From: Pterobdella sp. o SKG-2022
Taxonomy: Eukaryota; Annelida; Clitellata; Hirudinida; Piscicolidae
Direction: 5' to 3'
DNA length: 64,000 bases
Assembly (NCBI GenBank): GCA_964035795.1
Contig: OZ038327.1
Coordinates: forward strand, 4,749,651-4,813,650
The notes below the pieces were generated by a model, which searched no databases, was not told the origin of the DNA, and saw only the letters and a list, made by a program, of their open reading frames with translations. Made by a program: the position numbers and the translations under genes. Shown in pieces: positions 12,417 through 25,672 of this stretch (its first letter is position 1; each line of letters begins with the position of its first letter).

Positions 12417-15400
12417 TTAAAGACTTCTTATTGTCTGATTTGAAATAACCAGACACTTTAATTCAGGGTTATAAGCTGATCCAAGTTTGCAGTTGAAGGC
12501 CTTAGCGAAGTGCTGGTTGTTTTGTAAGGTGCCTTTCATCCTGTAACCAGTTCACATGCATTTTATTTTAAGCGTTATGAGTTTATCTAATTATTTAACA
12601 GCACAAGTCGGACGTATCATCAAACAAGCCGCAATCAACAATATTTGAAATAACCAAATATGCCCGCCAATGCAATCACGGAGAAACAAACTGGAATCAT
12701 GCCTGATTTGATAGCGACAATGACTGACAAAGATGATTTTTTTTTTGAAAAAAAAGCATAGAAATGAAAATAAATAATACAATAAACAATTGCTACAATG
12801 ATTCGCAATATTGTGTGAATACCAATGCACACCGTTGGAAAGAAAAAGAGAAATAAAATGTAAGGAAGAGCAGAACTTCAAATGAAATTTTAACTTTACT
12901 CTCTACTATCTATGTCTAACTCCATATATATTTTAAGAATTCCATAATAACTTTTTTTAAGAGAGAGCAGCCTCAAAACAGCATCGTTGAAAACATATTT
13001 ATAAGAACTTCAATAACCTATGCAAGAATAGCTCTTTTATCCCAACTTAGCTATCTCTATATTCATATACTCCTAGGTTAACCCTGAAATAATCATAAAA
13101 TTTCACATTTTTCACAATAATGAATTATGATAAGGTTGAACTTATCGAAAATTTTAGTGGGATAAAATTGTTACACATGTTCTTTCAAGAAACTTCTCAT
13201 AAGCCAAAAGGTAAATATTCAGAAAGTATTCAAAAAAATGGAAAATTAGCTAATTCAAAGCATAGCAACCTGACGTGTTTGTACGGGGAGTTCACAATGG
13301 CTGCAACAGTTTTGTTCATTTATTGGAAAATAAATTATTTTTTGATTTATATTTTCAATGAAAAAATGGTTTTTGTTTGATAGATCTATAATTCACTTTA
13401 TTAATATCTGTTTCCAATCAAACTGAGGCAGCATTTGAATATTTCATAGATTAAAAAATTTTATCAGAGTCAAAATTTCTGTTGTTTTGAATTTACTTTT
13501 CGAATCATTCTGCGCCAAGTGCTTTTATCTCTAGCATGATTACATTCAAATTAGAGTTTTACATGATAACAATTTACATCGAATTCTTTCATATATGTTT
13601 CTTAAGAGTCTAGATATTGTTTGTGTGGAGCTCCAATCTTTATTTGACTATTTTTGAGATAATAGCGAAATAATGCTCAAAACTTCCAGTCAGCCATAAT
13701 GAAAACCTAACCAGCCTATCGCATCTGTGACTTACAAACCATTGGGAAAACACTAGAAGTTATACATTTTAATAAATTGGTTTCGAAATTTATATTTTGC
13801 CTCAATTTTGTGAGAAGATATTTGGTATGGTTCTGTTTAAATGTTTCTTGTAGATTGTAGGTTTAACAGACCTATCGTGGTGTGGTTAAAAGAACGGTCT
13901 CGTCAACTTTTATTTTGTGGACCGTAAAATTGCTCATTTATTACAATTTTTTTTCAGTTTTTAACAAAACTACTACTCGCTTTGTAATTCCGTTTTGGAT
14001 CTTTACATCAATGTTTTCACAAAAAGAAAGTGTGCTGCCAAGATAGGTGAAGCTTTCTACGGCTTGTCATTTTTGTCACTTCACTATAATGTGAGGTACT
14101 TCTTAGGTTTTTTTGAACAGATTAACATCATTTCTGTTGTTGATGGTCAAATGCTAGTTGTCCCAAATGGATGCTAAAATCAGCTTTTCCTATTGTATCT
14201 GTTGCTCAATAATGGCGTTGAGTGCACAATCATCAGCACAACAATGCTTTAAGTATGAACTTTGATTTTTCTAATTGTTTATAGACGTCAGTTGTTGAAA
14301 TTTTTCCTATCACTCAACGATATCTAATGAAAATTCTAGATGAAATAACTTGAAGCTTGCGTCAAACTTGCTGAAACATCAGACAACAGTGTTGCAAACG
14401 ACATCATCATCACATCTTTTTATACTTAACTTTTTCCAGCAATTCTGCAACTACAGATATACTTTAAAAAACTTCATTTATGGGCAGTAAGAAACAAGCT
14501 GCAAAAACATCCCTGCAACCTTCATCACACCCGATCCAGCTGAATAAAATAAAAACATTATCATCACCATCAATAACAAACCTTTCCAACTATTTGAGAC
14601 TCACATTCGATCCTAAGAATACTTTCTCCACGATTATCAATAATACCCACACAAAAGCAATAAAAACCCTTCTTTGCCATTAAGTTTCTTACTTCACGCA
14701 ACTGTGGTAAGAAGATAGAAACACTCCTTACGACATTCAAAACTCTCCTTCTACTTAGAATACTCCAACAAAACATGGTCTCCCACAGCTTCAGCTACTT
14801 TTAGCAAAAGCATCAATTGATACAAAACTCCGCTCCAAGAACAGTAACTGGATGTAAACGTGACACAAACTTGCAACACATAGAAACCAAAACACTTTCT
14901 CTCGAACACCATTTCAAACTTCGTGCATTTCAACTAAATCAAAAAAGCACTTACCATTTCATTCTTAACACCATCTAACCAACCAACCTTTACATCAAAG
15001 ATAAAAAGAAAACAACAATTATACAACAACAGTAACTCAAACTACAACACAAAATCAATTACCAAAAACAACCTCAAAGCAATTCACACCTTTGAAGTTC
15101 AAACTACATCCAATCAACCCATAACAAGCTTCTCAAAAACAACGCCTCTTCATTAAACCCGTTGAAATTACTCTAGATTATCCTACATGCCGCACATTTT
15201 TTCAAGCCAAAGCCAATTCACATTTTATATTCAGTTACCTAAATAAAATTTCGCCAACTACTCATCTATCACCTTCATACTCACTTTGTTTTCATCAAAT
15301 TTACGACACTCACCACCTCTTCAACTGCCGCGTCATCCCATCATCTGCTGGGCCAAACCTTTTAAAAGTTGCAGACATTTTTAAAAAATCAAAGAGTTCT

Positions 15401-18400
15401 CATGGAACAAGAAATGCTTCCAAAATAATTATAAACTCACAGGTAAATCAAATCTTTATTACGCTTTAATTTTTTCTTTTGACTTTGCAATAAAACTAAA
15501 AGTTTCTACATTTATAACATTGTAAAGCTTATAAAAAAACTTGAAGATTTTCAAACCTGTGCATATGAGACAAAAAATATTTGGACTTTCGTTAAATCCA
15601 TGAACCTAACAGACGTTACACTTTCAAGATAGTCTTTATCAAAACGACTCTCAAAGGCCTTGTAAGCCAAATAGAGACCTGCCACGCTTGCTGTTGTGTC
15701 TCTCTGCAATGTTTCCCCATCATCCTGGAATATAAAAAAAAATTATATTTATTCTATTAGTCTACATCTAATAATTTTCATCTGTTTAAAATGCTTTTAT
15801 TAATAGAATTTAAGTTCTCATTTACGTGAAAAGTTTCTAAAAATTTTAAATTCAGCAACAAAATCTTGAATTTAACAAACGTCAAGATTTGAGTTTAGTG
15901 GAATACAAGATAAAATAAAACATTTTTTAACTTTTGAAAAGCACAAAAAATCAACAAACTTTTTATAAATTTAGCAAAATTATCTTAAATAAAATAATTT
16001 TGCTAGGTTTAAAAAAAATGAGAGGCATAATAGAAAATGGTTTGAAACGCAAATAGAATCAGCAGCCGATTTTATTGAACTTTTTTCATACCACTCTGAA
16101 GAAAGATATATTGTTTGACGACCAGAAATATATTTCAGTTTTTTATACATAAAAATGACGATACGAAAAAATTGAAAAATGAAAAGAGATAAATCAAGCT
16201 ATTCTCAATACTAGACAAAACCATGAACATAGCATGCATAGCTTATGCAGTCAATCGACAATAAAAAGAGGATAAACAGGTTAGCTAAAAAGAGTTACTT
16301 GATGAATACTCCTCCAATATAAAATAGAAGAATTTAAAGAGAAGCAAAAAAAATCTGCATCACTTTTGTACATTGTTGAAGAGCCCTTCGGTAGCGTTCC
16401 TCGAGAGAGTTTTGAAGCATCTTTTGAACTTACGATATATTTCAATAGTGTAAAGAACAACAAATCATACGTGGTTGTTAAAAATTGGTGATGTTCTTCA
16501 TTATAATAAATAGGTGACGAAGCAAACCACAGCCAACGAAGCATTATTACTCAAATAGTTTCAACTTTCAACGTTGAAAATTTTTATCTACACAAAAATT
16601 TCAAACTTGTTTTTCAAATGAAACTAGCACACTTAGCATACAATTATTATGCTTCAAAATTGATTTCAAATATCCAACCGGCCATCCAAACTCTTCCATT
16701 GCACTGTATAATTCCGAGTGGCAATTTCGATTACCTCCAAAGTCAATTGAATTTGTATTTAGAGTGTGGTCTAAAAATCCAAAAAAAAACAATTTTAAGT
16801 ATTGGTTCGTCATTCTTATAGAGTATGAATCATTATTAACCGCTAATAAGTGAAAGTGAGAGCTCTTCTCCTATTAAGTGTCCAATAGCACCGTATTGAA
16901 CATCTCTGGGTAGTTTGCATATCAAATTTACAGTTTCAGCGTCATATAAAGTGGTTGAAACTGTGCTAAAATTAAGCTATATTAACATACGGAGAAGATT
17001 CAAAGTTGAACAAAGGTTCCAAAGCCCAGGCTGCAGGTATGTATATTCTCTTAAACGTCTGTTCCACTTCCTGCTCAAGGGGATGTGATGGCCAGCTGTT
17101 TTGAGAGTGTTACCAGCTGTTCATCACAGTATTCAACGATGTATAACAAAATTAATTTGAAATATTTATTTAGAGTTGATACTATTCTGGATCGGAAATT
17201 TTATGCAATATCCTTCTTTGTTCTTCCGTTTGTAAGAGGGAGTGTTGGATGTTTATACTGAGATAAGCTCCATTGTACTGTTATTTTTTTCCATGTTCAA
17301 CAGGAAATTTAATTTAAACTAGATTATATTTCTTAAAAAACTTGACTTCACAAAAACGTTCACGTGGTGAGTTGAAACAAAATTTATATAAACAATTTAA
17401 TAACACCTCAAACATAAATAGCGTTTAAGGAACCTTTCGCAGTTGAAAACATGAATCTATGAATAAAAAAATTTAAAAACACAGAAAAAAAATGAGTCGA
17501 CAAAAAATTCACTCTTAAAACTTTGATCATCATAAAAAAATCAATTTTTCATCGATCTCATAAATTCAAACCAGGTGGTAATAGTTGTCGAGGGCAGTAT
17601 TGTTGACTATGAAATCTGGATAAAAAACTGATAATTCTGTTTCTTTCAATTTCTTTTTAGCTTTCCTCCAAGCTTCATCGTCAAAAGTTTCTAACTTGTG
17701 TTTTCCAGCTTCTACTTTCAAATCATTAGTGATTCTGCTTACCTGATAGAGTCAACATTTATATAGAATTAATACATATTTCACATGATAATTCTATGAT
17801 AAATATGATTCTCTAGAATTGAATGATTAGAAAACGTAAAAAATGTAATTGCTGAACTGTTTCTTGTTTTGTCTTGCTCAAATACCCATCGGCATACAAT
17901 CTTGTGGTGGCAAATTTGAACCTATTCATTGTTTCATACAAAAACTCTAGAAATATGAACATTTTAATAGCAACTTTGTTGAAAACAAAAATGACAGGCG
18001 TGAGTAGGATGAAAAAGTTGGTTACAAAATCCTAGAAAACTATCACACAACAATAGTCTTGTCAAACAATAGAATTTGAATAAATTCACATTAGCAAAGC
18101 ACTTTTTTAAATAATCTGGAAATAACCTCAAAGAATGTTTTACATATACTCAAAGGGTAGAAAGTTTATGTGAGCTAACATTTAAAAGTTAAAAACCAAG
18201 GAAAAAGCACAGAAATAATAGTTGAACTTCATTTTTTCAAAAAGCCGTCTCGAAGCGAGTCTGATATGCAGTGGCTCTACTCGGTCTAAATCCATTATGG
18301 TTTTTTTTTTGAATGGAGGTTCAGAATTAGTTGAATATGATTCAAGAACATGCGATTAACAAGTTTAGCAGCTATGAGACATAGGGTTTACCATGCTAAG

Positions 18401-21400
18401 TACCGCCTTTAGGTAGCCTTTATTTTGGAACTGGTATGATAGTGTGGATTGACTGTTGATCGGGCTTATTCTGATTCTCAACTAGATCGTATGGGAAATC
18501 AAGCCCAGATTGTTCAATGCTGCACAACTGCGTAATTTTTTAGGGTAAAAATAGTTGAGGGACTTGAAAAAGAATTAACGATGCCTGAAATGTGTGAGCA
18601 AGAAGTTTTAAATCTGGGAGAAGTTGACATTCGAAAAAAGTCAAAAAAAAATTCTAAAATTGACGATAATCATTTCAAAACAAACGTACTTACCTACAGA
18701 AGTATATGGGGGTTTGAGCATTTTTGTAGTCAAACTGTGGATTACTCTCCAAACTATGTAGCTTGCCACAGTGCTGGAGTTGGTATGATAAGTCGTGTTT
18801 GGTATTATAAATGTATGTAAACCCCATTTTGGTGTTATTCTGCTTGTCTTTTCGAAAGATCGGGTCGATTCTCAACGACCTAACATCAATCGTTGCTTTT
18901 CTTATATTTACTACACCATTTATTGAATATCACTTTAATCTTGCTTTTTGATTGAAACCTTTTATTCGGAACTTTGAACGTATCCTATCCTCCAAGCTTT
19001 CTCTTATATTTTTTCATAAAAACGAAACCTTTTTGTTAACTTTGTGGTCTATTTTTTAGCTAACTTGATTTCTTTCACCCATTATTAAATATTTTCTTTT
19101 TTGATGCATTATTTTTCTATAAAATTCACGCCTGAACTCATTGCGAATGGTTAATACTATACTATATATACTTTTAATTCTACTCAGTAGATAATTTAAT
19201 TTCACTTTTTTGATAATTATCTTAAGTGAGAAAAATATTTTTTTTAAATTGCATAACTGATAAAAAATCATTTTTATATGAAAGAATGAATAATATGGCA
19301 AAAAGTTATAACGTAAAAGCTGAAAAAGGCTTGCAAGACTACCTTTTTGTAAATTTCTTGAGAACCCTTGTTAAGTTCATGAAATATGGATCAAGATCTT
19401 TTAAGGACACATATACATTTGATGGCACTCTATTGAACTATGATGTGAGTGTTCTTCTCATGTCAAATGGCTGTCGTTTATAAAATTAACCATTTTTTGA
19501 AATACTATTTATTAATGTTATAAAATTAATTTATTTTGGATAAATTATAAAAAGTTCAAATCACCCAATTAAGGTTGGCGAAGTTATTGATGTTTTCAAA
19601 TGGAGCATGGTCATAATCTTCAGAGTCATCTAGCTGAATGCAAAGAATAAATGTTACATCATTTTATATTTGCGCTGACATAGAAGCCGAAAATAATGTG
19701 TGCTTTCCCAAAAAAAACATTTTTGAAAAAGAATAAATCTGAAGTCTTTTGACCAGAATACGTTGACTAATAATTCAAACTAGAAAAAAAGGAAAAACAA
19801 GATTACCTGTTCAAGCTCATTTTCCAGTTTCCACATATTTTTTATAATTTTTTTTTCATCTTCAGTTAGAATCTTATCAGTAACACAGTTGTATGTCACT
19901 TTGAAGAAGGCAAATGTTCGAAAAAAGGCGAATCTGAACTGTCTATACATGTGAATAGTTTCCTGGTTCTTGGAGGAGAGATAAATAGATAGATAGATAG
20001 ATAGATAGATATATAGATAGATAGATAGATATATAGATAGATAGATAGATGGATAGATAGATAGGTAGATAGATAGAAAGATTGATTGATAACCTTTTTT
20101 GGATATCTCAATTCTGGCCAGCTTCCAATGGAATTCCCTAATTTTCTATCAAGTATATCTTTATTGTCTTTTTTGTAAGCATTTTCAAGTTTTGATAATG
20201 TTTCTATAACCCTTTTTTTGAATGCAAGATAATCAGTCTTTTTGAATTCAGGCTTCTGCAACTGTTTTAATTTAAAAATGATGTTTAGTACTGCTCAAAA
20301 TTATAAAATCACAATAAGAACCTTTCGCCATGTTTCATTCAAAATAAAATGTTTAAAAAAAGGCAACTTTTTTTGACTTATATATCTCAGCTGGTAAAGC
20401 ATTAGACTAATTAACTCAAACTACCTGGTCCAATCTAGTCAAAACATTCATCCAAAGTAAAGTTGCCTTAGCAAAGACATTCAAAAGTAAATGCAAGTAA
20501 AAGAATACTCATACAGATGGCTAATGCAAACACACACAAGTTTTTAACAAAGCACAATTTTCATCCACCAAAAGTATGCTAAAAAAACTCCAAATAAATT
20601 GCAAGAAAAAACCTTTTGCACTTAACACTAAAACAATCTCTCAACATAGAGCAATCACCAAGAATCAACAAAACTGTCTAAAAAATAAAAAAAGACTAAA
20701 AACAAAAATATAATTTTTTTTTTAAATTATAGGCTATGAAAAGGTGAAACTATTGAGAAAGCAACAAATAAAACAACTCAAATGCAAAGCCAAAATACAA
20801 TATGATAATTAGCTAGTTAGGTAACTACTGAAAGTTGAAGGATGCTCTAATTTGAAAACTTTTCAAGCTGTCAAATTCTTGAAAATGGAAAACTTTTGTG
20901 AAATAGCGGTGAAGTAAGAAAAATTCAGAATCATTTCAAGAAGAAATTCAGTCAAGATGTCTCTGCCACTCACTCAATGCAACTAACCTTTCCAAAAAAA
21001 ATTTTTAAAATAACAAATATTGGAAAAGTTAAAAATGTAATGGAAAATGTTGCCAAAACAATGAAGGTATCAATACTGAGCTCTCAAAACATGCTGGAAA
21101 AATTATAACTAAAATAATAGTCGATGAGTTCAAATTAAGCAATTTCAATGGTGAAAGAGAACGGAATCAACTCAGGCTTTTGAATGCCCATTCCCAAACC
21201 TGCGTTGTTCCGTAATTGAAAAACATTCTATCCTATTCATTCTCAATTAAAGACAAAAAACCGCAGAAGAGTTTATCAGCATCTCGAATCGGCGTTTCAG
21301 AAAAGCAGGTTTACAACAGACATCATTTGGGCCCATCGCTTCTGTATGGCTACCGTGTATAAAACAAAAACAAATATATCGATAACAAATAGAAATATCT

Positions 21401-23286
21401 CTTCCGGGCTCGTCACAATACATTGAAACTTTCTCCAGACATCTGCTCTGAATTCCTTTAGTAGATGACATCACATTAAAAACATACTTTTTTTCGAACA
21501 CTTCCTTTAATAATACCTCTCATAATACATCAAACTTTTTTGAGACAATAATAAATTGGCCACAAAAAATAAGCTTGAGCCATATACCATTTTGCATATG
21601 TCAAAAAAACCAATATTTTGACTTCTAGACCAACTAGTTGGAAAAAATCTAAACTATGCTGACATAGCTTTTGTAACTGAGAAACTTCCAGATATTTTAG
21701 AAATGTCAAAACAAATGGCAAAATACAATTATGAAGTCAATTTTCAAAAACAGAAAAAAATGCATTGACACAGAAGACTCGCCTCACTAAAACACATACT
21801 CAGCTTGAGTTCAAACTCGTTTGTGCAGACATCAATAAACGCATGTTTTCACTCTACAGCCAAACCAACCTAAGACCGACCAAAATCCACAACAGTATTC
21901 GTTTCACAGGAAAACCTTAACTCTATCAACATCACGTCAAATAACATATAAGAATCACAAAAAAACTAATTGCCTCTGACAAAAACAATGGATAAAACTC
22001 ATAAGCAAGGATCAATGTTTTCAAATATTTTTTTTTCAAAAGGTGAAAGTTTGAATGAAAAAAGGGAACTGGTTATATTATGTGAATAAAAAGTAAAATA
22101 GACGTACTTCTATATAGGTGGGTTCTCCCTGCTTTACACGGATCTTGAAGAAAGGAAATACCTGGTACGTCAGAGCCTTTGCCATGAATTGATCGAAATC
22201 CCATAACTTTGAAAAGTTTCGTTGGTAAGTCCAATTTCTATTATAGCGATATATGGGCCAGTGTTTGAACTCGTTTATTACCTTTGTGTTTTTTGAATGG
22301 TATAAATACGAAAAACAAAATTTGAGAAGAGTTTTAATTTGGTTAATAGGCTTCAAATAACTTCTTAGACAGTTTTTCAAAATTCACTGATCGAAAATTT
22401 TTTTTTTGAAGATGATGAACAAAAGTGATTTTTTGCAACAAACAATGAAAACAAAACAGTGATACTGAAACCTACTTCTAACAGAGAACTTTCATTTCTC
22501 CCTCCATCATTCATACACTGTCTATGATAATCTCTTGCCATGTTCACTGCTCTAGAAGTATGCGCTGTACTTCCATTCATAAGCTTTGGATTAGTTTTAA
22601 CTTAAGTTTCAAATTTTATCATTCTTTTCACTTGATTTCATTTAATGAAAAAAAATCAAATTTCACAAACAAACCACGAACCTTTTCAAGAGCCAGATCG
22701 GTATCGTATTCTGTTATTATTTGCATGGACCATGGGTAGAAAAAGCCTTCAAACATTTTAACAAAGTTACCGCAGGCATATTCGTAAAAGTTTTCACAAG
22801 GATCTGCCTGGACACATTTGTATAAGATCATAAACCAGTATAAAAATTCAGAAGAAATATTAATTAACATTCAAATTTGCTAATTGATCCATATTTATCT
22901 TTTCTGGTCCAGCAATTCCTTTGATCGTCTGAGTGTTCGAGTTTTAGTGGTTCGAAAAATAATGAAGTAGTCATTTTAACATATGTTTAACAACGGACCA
23001 TTACCTCTCAGTATTGAAAAGTTCAAAATATAATTTATCAAAGGTAAAAATCATGTAGAAGATGAATGGAAATAAAGACTTTTTTTAAAATCAACATATT
23101 TTTTGCTTAGCCTTCAACTTTTTGTAATAAAAAAAACTTTTCAGAATATTGTTCATTGAAATAGTACTTGCAAATGTGGAAACATTCAAAAACACAAAAA
23201 CAAATAAGTTGAAGCACCTGGAGATGAGGGGAGAAGAGGACAGTGTAGAACACAAAGAGAACGGAGGTGCGACTAAACACAGCCAT
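12417..23286 (-). CDS. Secreted M13 (neprilysin/ECE) family protein, probably catalytically dead
   Basis: M13 metallopeptidases are zinc endopeptidases acting at or outside the cell surface. Exons, N- to C-terminal: 23218-23286 (signal peptide MAVFSRTSVLFVFYTVLFSP), 22870-22929, 22682-22807 (ADPCENFYEYACGNF, the family hallmark), 22476-22583, 22108-22281, 20094-20261, 19807-19968, 19565-19633, 19343-19437, 18694-18839, 17858-17946, 17572-17742 (FYPDFIVNN), 17183-17277, 17012-17095 (RIYIPAAWALEP), 16841-16905, 16679-16770, 16372-16428, 15557-15724, 12417-12540 (GTLQNNQHFAKAFNCK, then NPELKC). Phases agree from exon 1 through 15557. One exon before the last was not found. Where active enzymes have GHExxH this protein has GEELSL, so both histidine ligands are absent; the later GETLQRD only loosely matches ENxxD. 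The usual C-terminal CxxW is CLVI. The 17012/16905 junction is uncertain: conserved-looking residues FNFESSPYV (16983-17011) fall outside the phase-compatible splice. A single frameshift there would make it a pseudogene. Confidence 0.82.
14450..15420 (+). mobile_element. Decayed LINE, Rex1/Jockey-like C-terminal region
   Basis: Several frames of the + strand match the C-terminal part of a Rex1/Jockey-like reverse transcriptase. There is LRLTFDPKNTFSTIINNTHT near 14600, RTVTGCKRDTNLQHIETKTL near 14840-14900 followed by LSLEHHFKLRAFQL, and YDTHHLFNC near 15300. Many stops and frameshifts make it a fossil. It lies antisense in the last large intron of the M13 gene. A second member of the same family is at 54793-55330. 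Confidence 0.8.
18230..18500 (-). mobile_element. Decayed LINE reverse transcriptase fragment
   Basis: The minus strand reads as a broken reverse transcriptase: a WIHTIIPVPK-like block near 18430, then KLVNRMFLNHIQL-like residues near 18340, then NGFRPSRATAYQTRFETA near 18250-18290. Each piece is in a different frame. It is old, truncated, and sits in an intron of the M13 gene. Confidence 0.65.
19980..20090 (+). repeat. (GATA)n interrupted microsatellite in M13 intron
   Basis: About 110 bases of GATA with ATATA, GGAT and GGTA interruptions. It lies between the M13 exons 20094-20261 and 19807-19968. On the gene strand this is TATC, the same unit that is hugely expanded in the duplicated copy at 43193-45057. 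Confidence 0.95.
20378..20445 (+). mobile_element. SINE head fragment (tRNA-derived)
   Basis: TATATCTCAGCTGGTAAAGC followed by ATTAGACTAATTAAC matches the tRNA-like 5' part of the SINE family seen at 37446 and elsewhere; the T-arm is degenerate. In an M13 intron. Confidence 0.5.
20500..22080. other. M13 intron without recognisable content
   Basis: A-rich intronic sequence between M13 exons at 20094-20261 and 22108-22281. Short open frames on both strands have no recognisable motifs. Confidence 0.5.
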
Positions 23287-23840
23287 GATTCTTTTTCAGA
23301 GTAGAATAAAAAATATTCTGTTGTTATAGACGTGCAATTTATCAAATAAGTCTGAATTAGATAATTTTCAGAGAATTGAACGCTTATGATGCGAATGCTC
23401 TATAATATAGTTATTGATTATGCGAAATTAAAATTCGTCTTACCACTTTATCATCGATATTTAGCCATAATAGGATAAAAACTGTAGTATTTAATTTTTT
23501 ACTTAAAAGTAGTTTTTATGAAAACACACTCTCAAGGTCGTGACGCAAGAACAAACTGTTTAATATTTTTTTCTGTTTTGAAAAGTTCGTATTTTTATTC
23601 GCATCATGCAATTCGAATATTTCATTTTTATAGCGTTACTGCTTCCAAAGTTCCAGATGTCAGACTCAAGATCAGCCAAAATAAAACTGAAGTCACCCCC
23701 ATCAACCCGAGTAGACCTTTTTAAACGGTATTTTTGTAGAACAGCTAAGTTCACATAACTTGGTAGCTTTTGAGTATAAATGGTGTTTCTAGAATGGAGG
23801 AAAAAGTAAGCTAAACAAATCAAAGAAACGTTTTTAGGAG
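23287..23840. other. Upstream flank of the M13 gene
   Basis: AT-rich sequence upstream of the M13 start codon. The part up to about 23480 is duplicated in inverted orientation at about 42870-43070, so the presumed promoter region was included in the copy. No core promoter element is identified. Confidence 0.5.
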
Positions 23841-23845
23841 CATAA

Positions 23846-24190
23846 AAACTGTATTGAAGTTCTCTCAATACACCGTCAACGCCAAGATCAAGCTGTACGA
23901 GACTTCAATTATGTTTGTGCTTCTGTATGGATCTGAGTGTTGAAAAGTGACAAAACAAAATATCGACAAGCTGTCAAGATTTCGTACATGGAGCTTATCG
24001 AGAATTTTGGGAGTCTTTCAGCCTATCCAAATACAATCAAAGTTTTTAGAATTTCATGAAAATTTGTCTCAAAAAAATTTGACAATACGAGTAATAAAGC
24101 AATGTACAAACAAAAACTTATGCGATAAAAGATTTTTCAACGAAGAAACAACTTATACGCTCAGAATATCTGTTGTTAAAATGGCATAAC
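23846..24190 (+). mobile_element. LINE C-terminal fragment
   Basis: The + strand reads LSQYTVNAKIKLYETSIMFV, then LLYGSECW, a stop, and KVTKQNIDKLSRFRTWSLSR followed by ILG. This is the post-RT segment (LLYG.E.W...F....LR.IL) common in RTE/Jockey-type elements. It is truncated and inactive. Confidence 0.7.
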
Positions 24191-24250
24191 AAATAGAAAC
24201 TCAAATAGAACTTTCAAAATAATCTTTAAAGTCGATTTACGAGTGAAGTT

Positions 24251-24397
24251 TAGTACATTTATAAAGTAAAAATAACTAAAATTTTCGGTAAGTATAGCCT
24301 TACTATAATACGTTAGAAAAATGTGTTAAAATTATTGGTATTATGGTAAAATTATACTTACCAAAAATTTTAGCTATTTTCATTTGTAAATGTACTA
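24251..24397. mobile_element. Fold-back element (MITE-like), 45-bp inverted arms
   Basis: The left arm (24251-24296, TAGTACATTTATAAAGTAAA...) is nearly the reverse complement of the right arm (24353-24397, ending ATTTGTAAATGTACTA), with a spacer of about 55 bases. The two arms can form a long hairpin. A single related arm is present at 47905-47949. Confidence 0.65.
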
Positions 24398-24854
24398 CTT
24401 TTTTCTCTCATAAAACGACGTTTAACATTAAAAAGCTCTCAAAGTAAAAGAAAGACATCAAGATTATGAAGCACATTGAATTTTGTTGAGTAAATCCTTT
24501 AAAGAACCATTCAAAGAGCATTTCAGAGCTGCTAAACGATTGGAGTTTTCATCTTAGCAGCATTCAGCTTTGGTGGCGGCTTGGGAACCTTGAGTCTGTG
24601 AGATGGAACGACCTTCAAACGCAGTTGTCTCAAAACCATTCTATAGTCAAACGAGACTTGTAAAGCCTCATATCGACCTTGTAGGCCTTTAGTAACTTTG
24701 CTATTTTTTCTGTGCATCGTTCAGACCTTTGCTGGTTAATTAAAGAGTTCTGATATTCTATGAAACCATGGCAAGCTTCACTGAATCGTTTTCATCGCTG
24801 GTTTAGACACCCATCAGCTGCGGTCTGCTGATCAGACTGGAGTAGGCAGGCAGG

Positions 24855-25160
24855 TCATTTTGAAGCATAAAATCTTTCATTCTACTTCACCGACCTATCT
24901 TTCTAACCTTTTACTACCTCCTAAGCGTGCTGGCCTACGGTCTTCTACTCGCTTTCAGCTCTTCATCATCTCTCCATCTCATTCTTATGCTAAAGCTGCC
25001 TTTTTTTTTGGGCTATATTTCTGGAACTTTCTTCTTCCGAATCTTAAATCCGCTTCTTATCCTATTTTTCTTAACTTAAAAACCCTCTTCTATAAGCAGT
25101 TCATAGCAGAGTTTCTCAGAAAAAAACGCAAGAGGCGCTATATAAGTTTTTCACAATATT
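24855..25160 (+). mobile_element. LINE 3' end (CR1/L2-like)
   Basis: One open frame (24860-25174) reads SPTYLSNLLLPPKRAGLRSS, then a FWNFLLP block and LKTLFYKQF, the conserved C-terminus of CR1/L2-like polymerases. It ends in GAGGCGCTATATAAG, matching the 3' end of the element at 1-1312, so both belong to one family. 5' truncated. Confidence 0.7.
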
Positions 25161-25412
25161 ATTTTTTTTTTTGAACTTTTCTCTATACAGGGTAAGCAGT
25201 GCCTCTTTAAAAAACTGCTCAGACACAGAAGGTGCTGTTCAGCTAGATTTACTGCCTTGGAATCTAAAACGACCACTCTCTTTCTGCCGCCTGCATGCAG
25301 ATTTTTGGCAACAACTTTTAACTCGTCAAGCCTAACCGCTTCGCGAAATTTCTGTCGCTGCAAGACTTTTTGAAGGAAAAATGGGAAAGTAAAATAATTT
25401 CAAAGATGCATT

Positions 25413-25545
25413 TATAGAAAGCTTTTAGTATTGTGCACAGCGCTTGCTAAAATTTAAATGTAGCAAAAACGCACTATAAAACAAGTGTTAGCTGTTGACC
25501 CAACACGTATCAACCCGATAAATTTAGATATTTAGTTTACCAACT
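25413..25545 (-). mobile_element. SINE copy, degraded
   Basis: The reverse complement matches the SINE body (ACACTTGTTTTATAGTGCGT..GCTACATTTAAATTTTAGCAAGCGCT). The tRNA-like head is largely eroded. Confidence 0.6.
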
Positions 25546-25605
25546 GATTCAAAAAAATGCCTTTTCCGAAATGTGAAATTTTTTGCTGACTTGCTCAAAT
25601 AATCA

Positions 25606-25672
25606 AAATTTTTTTTTTTTTTATACAAACTAAATTTTTTTTTTTTTTATACAAACTAAATTTTTTTTATAA
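25606..25672 (+). repeat. Tandem T-run/ATACAAACTAAA repeat
   Basis: Two and a half copies of a unit made of a long T run plus ATACAAACTAAA. Confidence 0.8.

Noticed and set aside
18581..18820. Plus-strand frame with an M13-like look (HFCSQTVDYSPNYVACHSAG)
   Set aside because: The minus strand of the same bases gives a much better M13 match (STVASYIVWRVIHSL) with correct splice sites (GTAAGT donor) and phase, so the plus frame is an antisense shadow.
19226..19483. Plus-strand frame KGLQDYLFVNFLRTLVKFMK resembling M13, suggesting an inverted exon
   Set aside because: The minus strand encodes NVYVSLKDLDPYFMNLTRVL with acceptor, donor and phases that fit between neighbouring M13 exons; an inversion is not needed.
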